A DNA stretch of 64,000 nucleotides from Saposhnikovia divaricata (Eukaryota; Streptophyta; Magnoliopsida; Apiales; Apiaceae), in NCBI GenBank assembly GCA_036435485.1, contig CM071594.1:97491001-97555000 (forward strand), in the 5' to 3' direction. Both the position numbers and the translations under genes were made by a program. The notes below the pieces were generated by a model. That model saw only the letters and a program-made list of their open reading frames with translations, was not told where the DNA came from and did not search any database. Below, one piece after another: positions 43,823 through 51,964 of this stretch. The stretch's first letter is position 1; the number at the start of each line of letters is the position of its first letter.

Positions 43823-44290
43823 GGTACGCCACGATGGATGACATATATACCACTTAAATTCGTTTAAATATTACTTCGGTCCTATTACTAAATAATACGC
43901 CACGTTAGGGTGGACTATATATTATTTTTCATAGCTAAGTGTATACCATTATTAAATCTTAAATTAATAAAAAGACTGGATACCACCATTAAATATTTCA
44001 AATCAATAATCGATAATAGGATAATTCCCAGATCGGGGGGAGCATTGTCAAGAGGCATCACTTAAGACCCCTTTCTAGACAGAATCATCCTTTCTCTCAA
44101 TATCAAAATCTATATTCAATCAGTGGTACCCTGCTAATTAATTGAATTCTATGAAACTTGGTACGCCACGATGGGTGGCTTGTATACCTTTCAATATTCG
44201 TAATTAATTTAGGAAGTTTGTTCTAGTAATATCCATAACACTACCTGACACCATAAATCATACGCCACGATGGGTGGCATGTATATAATT
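43823..44290 (-). repeat. Dispersed GCCAC-GATGG-GTGGC stem-loop repeats (four copies)
   Basis: Copies at about 43823-43850, 43896-43920, 44160-44188 and 44261-44288 share GTACGCCACGATGGGTGGC followed by TGTATA. GCCAC and GTGGC can pair around a GATGG loop, and outer GGTA/TACC bases extend the stem in some copies. Two of the four copies have substitutions in the second arm. Confidence 0.6.
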
Positions 44291-44753
44291 TATATTCGTC
44301 TCGGTGTTAAATTACATACAAACAATAATGGAGACCATGGGATTTAATTCCTAATTAATTCCCTCACCCACTTAGAATTTTTATTTAAAATTGAGGAATT
44401 TTATCTAGATGCATCGCCCTATGTTATTTTTTCGAGGTCCATATGTTATAAAAATAACAAAACAAAGAACACATAACATAGCAGCATGCATCATAAAATT
44501 AAAGCAATAAATAAAATTAATGTTCATGTCGTCCTAATTATGTTAATCATGCAATTAAAAATTACACACATAATTAACAACACACATAATAATTATTTAA
44601 AGTAATAATTAAAAAATTAAATAGCGGAATCAAAATTATAAAACATAATTTAAATCCACTATTATGGCCCCTTGAAAAAAATTAAATTTCCAGCCCTGTT
44701 CTGCTGAAAAAAAAACTTTTTTCTGCCAAAAATCTTCTGTTGCGCAGGTAGAA

Positions 44754-44850
44754 CCTGCGTTACTGCCTGTTTTAACCTGTAACGCAGGACAGACCTGCGT
44801 TACTGCCTGTTTTAACCTGTAACGCAGGACAGACCTGCGTTACTGTCTTT
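44754..44850 (-). repeat. 40-bp tandem hairpin repeat in the Copia leader
   Basis: CCTGCGTTACTGCCTGTTTT recurs at 44754, 44794 and (partly) 44834. Within each 40-bp unit CCTGCGTTAC and GTAACGCAGG form a perfect 10-bp stem. Confidence 0.75.
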
Positions 44851-45342
44851 TTTTTTCAGAATTTCCACGCGCGCGCCTGCTTCACTGTTTCTCCAGATTT
44901 GTTTTCGAAAGCAGCTTCTGTCGACTTCGTTAAAAAACAAATACAGCCATTAACCAGCTACGCAGCGGAATAATTTGTTTCTCCGATTTGATTTCCGATC
45001 GAACGTAATTGTTACAAAATACCCGGATTTTTACATAATCCATCAAACAATTACATACAAAACAGATCTAATACAAAACTAATTTTGTAAATCTATTCTA
45101 ACACGATCAACCCTCGTGTTTTACAACCACGATAAACCACGTGGAAACCAAATAAAATAACCACGATTAAACCACGTGGGATCCAAACACATAATTAAAA
45201 TTACATGGCCATAATAGTAGATACTAAACAACCTGCCAAAGATTATTATCCAAGCACACCACTATACACATGCATATATAATTACGACATGGACATCGTA
45301 TCAAAATTCGCAGAACCAATGAACCAGGCTCTTGATACCAAT

Positions 45343-46647
45343 TGTTGGGACAATCAGATCTTGGCACTGCGAATTTCGATACAATAAATTAACGAGTACG
45401 AATAGAAAAGTCACCTTGTTAACGGTTGATTCCACGCTCTTCTATTGTATTCCCAAATTCCCTTGAGCGAAGTGTGGCCTTCGTCTTCTCAAGTTAACCT
45501 CTCTTCTTGCTCCTGGGTGGCTACAAAATTTTTTCGACCAGCCCCCAGCAAGAAGAGAATAGGAATATATATAGGCTACAATAGGGATCATGGATAATTA
45601 GGTTGGGCCTTCTAATTACATCTTGAGCCTAGCCCAATGTAATTAAATATTAATTCAATCCACTAAAGAATTAATATTTGCACTACCTTTCCTAATACCG
45701 TAATTTAATTAATGGACATGCGATATTTTAAACATGGGGAATTTAATAAGCAAATAATATTGGAACCGATAGGCTACAATAGGGATCATGGATAATTAGG
45801 TTGGGCCTTCTAATTACATCTTGAGCCTAGCCCAATGTAATTAAATATTAATTCAATCCACTAAAGAATTAATATTTGCACTACCTTTCCTAATACCGTA
45901 ATTTAATTAATTAATTCGGTTCCAATATTATTTGCTTATTAAATTCCCCATGTTTAAAATATCGCATGTCCATTAATTAAATAAATTACTGATAATTCAT
46001 TTAATTAATATCTTTTATCCTTGATTATCCACTCAACCTTTATTTAATTATGCCGGAATAAATCCACCTGCAGGGTTTCACATAATTAAATCTTTTTGAG
46101 CTTTCAAGGGGACATCATTAACCCGAATATTATCAGGACATGGATTCCGTCAATAAATAATATCCCACCATATATATTATTTCATCACCCAAAATATAAT
46201 GAAATAAATCAAAAGAATTATTTCATATATAAATCAAAGCATGTAAATAATATATACGTGTCAATTATTATTTCCGGATTAAGAACCTAAGCATTAATAA
46301 TAACATAGAATCTTAGTTCACCTTCTTAATCAGTATAAGGGAACAATTCTAAATTTGATCCTGTTCAATATACACAAAGTATACTAGTATTATTTATTAG
46401 TCAATATAAACTAATCTAAATAATACTACAGCCATTCCAGTGGATTGTCTAACTCCACCTGTGCTGTGAACCTTATTATATTATATAAACCGTATTTAAT
46501 AATCTAATATTCTGTATCCCATTTGATACTAGATTATTCACAATATATAATATTTAGACAACATGTAAACATTTAAATGATTCTCAATTAAACCAGCCGG
46601 AAATAAATGTAAATACTTCAAATAAATATTTTCAGTATACACCAACA
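45343..46647 (-). repeat. 5' LTR of nested Copia with internal inversion-duplication (1305 bp)
   Basis: Relative to the other LTR this copy has 198 extra bases at 45713-45910. First come 56 bp (45713-45768) that are the reverse complement of LTR sequence found downstream. Then a direct second copy of 142 bp (45769-45910) repeats 45571-45712. The first junction has TTAATTAAT-type microhomology. Confidence 0.85.
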
Positions 46648-46652
46648 CGCGC

Positions 46653-47148
46653 ATCATGCGCCTGCCCAGCGCTTCAGGCGCCAGTTTATTCTGATTTGCT
46701 CGAATTTTTTTGAGTTAATACCCAATTTTCCTATCTCTTCTCATATCTTTTCATATCCTACTACAATTTCTCCAAACTTAAACCCCATTCCTAATTCAAC
46801 TTGATTTTAAATCCTAAACACACCCCAATCCTATTCTACATCTAATTTCATCTCAATTTCTTACATCTCCTACATATACATAAACCTATACATACATAAA
46901 ACCCATCTATATAAACCCCAAACATTCTCAACTTTCATCCATTCAAAGTACAAGGGGGGATTAAATTCGATTTTTCTGGGGAATCATCTAGCAATTTCAC
47001 CTCTTTGATTCAATTGGGTAATGTTCTATCTTATCTTTTATTTGAATTTGTGGATTTTGCAAGCTAGGGTTCTTGGTGTATAATTTGGGGGTTCTTTATT
47101 TGGTGAATTGTTTGGAGATTATTGTGCCTTGCTTGATATTTGTTGATT
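46653..47148 (+). other. Athila spacer upstream of the env-position ORF
   Basis: This starts with the remaining GC-rich GCGCCTG repeats (to about 46680) and continues as C/T-rich untranslated sequence. A subgenomic or spliced leader for the downstream ORF is possible but not shown. Confidence 0.4.
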
Positions 47149-48351
47149 ATGGCTCCTAAAAGGCAACGAATAATGGGTGGTAGTAGTAGTGCTCGCCCAT
47201 CTTCGGATGAGAATGATGTCGTGGGAGATGGAGTGGAAAAATTTGTGAATGAGAATGCCAAAACGGAGTATGGTAGGTTAGTTTCGAAGGGGGTTATTCA
47301 GGAAAGAAGGCTTGTGCCATATAAGTATGAGGAGATGGTTGCGATGATTAGTGAGCGGGGTTGGACGTTATTTTGTGAATTTGCTAATGATGCATCGTTG
47401 GATGTGGTTAGGGAATTCTATGCTAATGCTTCGATAGCAAGGAATAATTCCACGGTTGTGAGGGGTCGGAAGGTGGATTATTCGCCTCGTGCTATTCGTA
47501 ATTTGATTAGGCAACCTCCTAAGCCTAGAGATGCTACGGATTGGGGACAAAAGTCTAAGGATGATGTTGATCTTGATGCACTCATTGGTGAGTTATGTGT
47601 TCCGGGAACGAAGTGGAAATGTAAGTTAGGTACTGAGATAAAACGTATTTTCCCGGCTTCGTCATTGTCTGGTTTTGCAAAGGCATGGTTCTTTTTCATC
47701 AGTTCTAATATCATTCCGTCAAACCATGTTTCTGATGTTACTGTTGATCGAGCTATCTTGCTATGGGGTATTCTCAAAGGTGAGTATGTTGACCTTGGGT
47801 ACCTTATTAATCAAAATATTCTTCGGTTTTTGGGAAGCAATTCATCAGCTAGTATTCCATATGCTTCTATTATCTCGTACTTGTGTGACGCATCGAAAGT
47901 CAAAGGGTATCAAGGTGAGCCCGTGCATAAACCTATGGCTTCTATTAAGGATGCTACTATTGATCGGTTGAGGTTGAAGGAGTGGCCGGGCGGCACTCCT
48001 CATCCTAGGGGATTAGGTTTTGTTGTTGATGGTGCTAGTGGTCAGAGAGTTGGCGCTCCGCCACCTGTTCAAAGGGCACCGGAAGTGGCTAGGGCAGGTT
48101 CTTCGCAGAGTACTATGGATATGTCCGTTTTTGAATCATATTTTCGTCGAATGACTAGGCGGTTGGATGCTATGCATGCGAGCAGTCGCCAGTATTCTGA
48201 GGACATGGGCATAGCTTTGGAGGCAAAGTTTCAGTCACCTAGTACTCCTGTTCAGTGGCCTATATTTGGAGCTCGGACTCCGTACCCTCCACTGGATTCT
48301 TCTGATGAAGATGATGAGGATGACGAGGGTGACGACAGCGAGGACGAGTAG
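47149..48351 (+). CDS. Athila env-position ORF, putative plant transposon protein (400 aa)
   Basis: The ATG at 47149 starts MAPKRQRIMGGSSSARPSSD. The protein has a basic Ser-rich N-terminus. A conserved-looking core follows with RGWTLFCEFAN, VREFYANAS, VRGRKVDYSP and FAKAWFFFISSNIIPS. This is the pattern of the protein often annotated in plants as putative plant transposon protein and found between pol and the 3' LTR of Athila-like elements. The C-terminus is a run of Asp/Glu. I see no signal peptide or clear transmembrane segment, so a real envelope function is not supported. It is uninterrupted. Its function is unknown. Confidence 0.8.
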   Translation: MAPKRQRIMGGSSSARPSSDENDVVGDGVEKFVNENAKTEYGRLVSKGVIQERRLVPYKYEEMVAMISERGWTLFCEFANDASLDVVREFYANASIARNNSTVVRGRKVDYSPRAIRNLIRQPPKPRDATDWGQKSKDDVDLDALIGELCVPGTKWKCKLGTEIKRIFPASSLSGFAKAWFFFISSNIIPSNHVSDVTVDRAILLWGILKGEYVDLGYLINQNILRFLGSNSSASIPYASIISYLCDASKVKGYQGEPVHKPMASIKDATIDRLRLKEWPGGTPHPRGLGFVVDGASGQRVGAPPPVQRAPEVARAGSSQSTMDMSVFESYFRRMTRRLDAMHASSRQYSEDMGIALEAKFQSPSTPVQWPIFGARTPYPPLDSSDEDDEDDEGDDSEDE

Positions 48352-49799
48352 GTATGTTTTCTACTATCCCTTGTATTTACTTCCATTCAATGCGGACATT
48401 GAATTTTTTAAGTTTGGGGGTGTTTTGAGGGATTAGTAGTTGTTGTTGTATATATGTGTTCATGTAGGATTTCATGTTTTGCATATTAGTAGTAGTAATT
48501 CATGCATGTATGTTCGTATTATCTACGTTTGTTTCATGTAGGACATTCTGTTTTTATTTCTGTATACCATGTGAGTTCATTCTAGTTGCATTTTCATGGC
48601 ATGCATATTTCATGATCCCTTAAGACGAGCTGATTCTGATTGATAGGTAGATGTCTAATTGAGTGTGGTAATGATGAATAGAGGGTTGATTTATAGTTTC
48701 TATGAAATTGACTTATGTGTTTCGGAAACAAAACTAATTACACAGACTCATTGGGTACTTTTGGGCTAGGTTGAGGTCATGCTTGTTTGGATGTTTTGAG
48801 ATTTAATCACTTGATTATATTTAGAATTTTCGTTATTCCCTTGATGGCGTAGGAGCACTAAAGTCTAAGTTTGGGGGAAACCAGGAATTTCATGCTAGTT
48901 ATTTAGTGTTAATGGCTAGGTGTCAAATGGCTAGTAGCCGGCTCATATTTATATGAGTAGTCTAGGGTTGGAAATGAGAAAGGCTCATTCCAGATCGCAG
49001 AAAAAAAAATAGCAGAAAAAAAAAAGCAGAAAAAGAAAAAAAAAAGAAAAAAAAGAAAAAAAAGTTTCAATTGTTATATGCAAAATTAACCAGGGTGAGC
49101 TCTTTAATACTCGAGTAATTAAGTCTGAGGGGACTTAGTCCTAGTGACCTAAGGCTTTTATAGTCTGGGATCCACTGACCTAACACTCGCTACATGGGTA
49201 TTATTGTATAAGCCTTTTGGGGTCTCATCCATTGCACGGTTAAATAAGCATGATTGTATATATGTGTTGTAGTAGTTAGTAATAAAGCATGAATTTCTGT
49301 CTACCTTGGATAAGGATGGAGGTGTTTCTAGGTTATGAAGTGTCTACAGTCTATTCTATTTATAAACCTGTGATTGTCTTGGCAAAGGATATGTATGATT
49401 TTTGACCTAGTTTTGGAGTATTTCTGATGAGCATTGCACACACGCACGTTTCTGTTCATGTATTGTTAGTATACGGGAACTTGGTCGAGCTCTATTTGGA
49501 TTTAGTTGCATTCTTTGAGATATTTGCTTGTTAGTTGGTTTTGGTTAGTTTGAAGGGGATCGTTGCATATTTCATATTAGTTGCATTCATGCATTGCATT
49601 GCATTAGGTTAAATGGATTTTGTGGGTACATTCGCTATAGGCCCTCACGAGACCTTACTCGTCCACTGGGGCTGCCTAGGGGTTTAAAGGGCTTGTTGCA
49701 TATGCCAAATGCAACCGTGATCACCTACGGAAGTGGTACTAATCAGGTAGTTGTAATTGTTTATGCTTGAGGACAAGCATCAGTTTAAGTTTGGGGGTT
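48352..49799 (+). other. Athila 3' untranslated region with three polypurine-tract-like motifs
   Basis: Noncoding. AAGTTTGGGGG occurs at about 48410-48420, 48867-48877 and 49787-49797; the last abuts the 3' LTR and should be the working polypurine tract. An A-rich stretch occupies about 48998-49065. Confidence 0.6.
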
Positions 49800-51058
49800 T
49801 GATAAGTGGATTTTATATCCACTGGGAATCCCTCCGTTTAGCTTAAATTGATTGTTTTGGACTCAAGTTGTTGTAGTTTTGATGTGTTTTGCTGAGTTGT
49901 GCAGATTTACGAGAATGTTGATTAAAGTTGATGCTTCTATCGTTTTTGGAGAATTAATTAATTAAAATTCGGATTTTTGAGAAGGGCTGCGCACTTTATA
50001 CTGTTTGGGCCATATCTGGAGTTCTAGAAGTCCGTTTTCAGCCCATTTACAGTCCACGCGAAGCTTGAGAGATTTTCTACAATATGGGATAGGTTTCACA
50101 CGACCAGGCCGCGTGTGGTGGGCCCAGGAAGCACGACCAGCAGATAGATGGAAGCAGAAAAATTACTGTTTTGCCCTTTTCTAGTTCTAATTGTATTTTA
50201 GGCAATTTTTAATACCTGAATTGAATTCTAATTGTAATAGAAGGTAATATCTTGCTGGGCAAGATTTGTAGAGCCTATTTAAACACATCTTACCATTGTA
50301 AATCATAACAATTCATAGCTGTAAATCGTATCAAGGTACTTTCGATCTTCAATTCTTTCTTCAATATTATGTTTTCATTCATTATTATTATTATTATGTT
50401 TTCTTTATTAAATATGTGTAACTAATTCTCTAATCTGAGGATTGGGTAGTATTCCTTGGTATTCATGCATGCTTGATTATGTGATTTTCTGCCTGGCTGA
50501 TTTGTTAATGAGATCTTAACACAATTAGGGGAGTCATGAACCTTTGATTGGATTCTAGGGATTGTAATAAGCTTGGGAGAGAAGTTGCAATCTTAGTACA
50601 TGATTTAACAGACATAATTTGAATATTAGATCGGGAGATTAATAGGAGAATTGTGAGACATATAATTCTTGGCATATAACAGTTTATAGATATACTTTGA
50701 TTGTATCACGGGAGTGTCAATTACGGTGTAGCTGTAAGCACTATATTGTAGCCTGGGAGGGTACAGTATAACTTTAGAAGAATTGTTTTCAGCAAGGTAG
50801 GAACACAGATATCACATTAATATTGAGCATGTATTGAGACCAAGTGAAGAACCCCAGTTCTTAGATTGTTTTCCCATATATTTGAATCTCAGTTTAAAAT
50901 CAATTCTTAGTGTTTATAATTAGTTCTTGGTTAATTTAGCTAAAACACAAACAAAAAAAATTCTTCTCACACACTTCTAGACGTAAAGAGATAAGATACT
51001 TGAACTTGATATTACATTCAGTCCTTCCCTGCGAACGAACACAAAAATACTACTAACA
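49800..51058 (+). repeat. 3' LTR of the Athila element
   Basis: 1259 bp, equal in length to the 5' LTR with two visible substitutions (near 49890 and 50380). The CTATC target copy follows at 51059-51063. Confidence 0.92.
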
Positions 51059-51063
51059 CTATC

Positions 51064-51497
51064 GCGACTTTCACAATCCTCAAGTATTTGGCCATATTCT
51101 TTTCTCTAGCCTCAAACTCTCCATTGACTTGGGAGACTACCAGATTTGTGTCTCCACAAACTTTCAGGTTCTTCACCCTCAGGGCTCTCGTCAATCCAAG
51201 GCTGGCCATCAGAGTTTCATACTCCGCCTTATTGTAGGTTGTTTGGAAGTCCAACTTTAAGGCATACTCAAGTGTGAACCCATCATGGATTTGCAGAACT
51301 AAACCTGCACCACTGGTTTTTGTTTTTGATGCCCCATGACAAAAAGAGCTTTTTGTTTTTGATGCCCCATATATAGCATCATCAAAATATAGCATCCAAT
51401 ATTCCTTCTTCTCTTCCAGGGGTTTCTCACCTTGCTGATTTTCCTGGTCTATTACCTCCTGCCCCCCGGACTTCTTGGTTGTCAATGATATATTCAA
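51064..51497 (-). pseudogene. Tat second (archaeal-type) RNase H, N-terminal part
   Basis: The - strand frame contains GASKTKTSGAGLVLQIHDGF, LEYALKLDFQTTYNKAEYE and NLKVCGDTNLVVSQVNGEFE, the normal signature of this domain. It is cut by the Athila insertion after KYLRIVK; the rest is at 31291-31588. A small tandem duplication near 51320-51380 repeats the GASKTK segment, so the catalytic first strand is disturbed. Confidence 0.8.
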
Positions 51498-51964
51498 CCA
51501 CGAAGTCAGCTAGAGTCTGGGCATTGATGGCCATCCTAGGCTTGTACTTAACATTGAATTCTCCAAGTTAGATTGCCCACTTGATGAGCCTTCCATTGGC
51601 TTTCGTGTTATGCAATATGTTTCTTCAGCGGGTGTTCCATCAGGACTTCAACGTTTGTCTTTATCCAGGGTCCTTCAAGGACTTAAACTCTTATCTGCTG
51701 TAACCTAACTCTACCATTCGGGGTATGCATTCGTTTGTTTTCATTCGTGTATTCTTTTATTTTCGGTACTTGGTCATCTTTGACTCACACATCAGGTGCT
51801 TGGCATATAAATAAAATCACAATCAATGAATGGAAAACAAACATGCATTAATAACTTTAAATGGGTTCAACCCTTACAATGAGTACTATTGTCCTACTCG
51901 GAGCAACATGCTCTGCAATGGTTTTAATGAACCTTATTTCTACTTCTACTATATAAATATGAAG
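51498..51964 (-). pseudogene. Remnant of the RT-linked RNase H C-terminus and linker
   Basis: Frames on the - strand still show VEVLMEHPLKKH (about 51630-51665), RLIKWAI, then a stop, LGEFNVKYKPRMAI and QTLADFVVEYIIDNQEV. These are the C-terminal end of the RNase H that follows RT in Tat elements. The RT core is absent: only about 280 bp of unrecognised sequence (to 51964) separates this from the Gag-protease ORF. Confidence 0.65.

Larger units (their letters stand above)
43695..45342 (-). other. Long untranslated leader of nested Copia with repeated stem-loops
   Basis: Between the 5' LTR and gag lie about 1.65 kb without coding. Two repeat families stand out and are listed separately: CCTGCGTTAC/GTAACGCAGG hairpins near 44754-44845, and TACGCCACGATGGGTGGC motifs at about 43825, 43896, 44161 and 44261. 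The rest is AT-rich. The primer-binding site is at 45327-45342. Confidence 0.7.
38573..46647 (-). mobile_element. Ty1-Copia retrotransposon nested in Athila (TSD CGCGC)
   Basis: The LTRs are 38573-39679 (3' LTR in element orientation) and 45343-46647 (5' LTR). Target duplications CGCGC lie at 38568-38572 and 46648-46652. On the - strand the primer-binding site ATTGGTATCAAGAGCC abuts the 5' LTR, and the polypurine tract AAGTGGGAGA abuts the 3' LTR. Apart from a 198-bp rearrangement in one LTR I found one substitution between them. A single in-frame stop interrupts Gag. Length is 8075 bp. Confidence 0.92.
31594..51058 (+). mobile_element. Athila-type Ty3-Gypsy retrotransposon with intact gag-pol (TSD CTATC)
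   Basis: The 1259-bp LTRs at 31594-32852 and 49800-51058 differ at only two positions by eye. Perfect target duplications CTATC lie at 31589-31593 and 51059-51063. A primer-binding site TGGCGCCGCTGCCGGGGA follows the 5' LTR. Gag-pol is one uninterrupted ORF and a second ORF sits in the position of the Athila env-like gene. The element has itself been split by a Copia element (38573-46647); without that it is about 11.4 kb, a normal Athila size. It lies inside the second RNase H of the Tat element. Confidence 0.92.
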
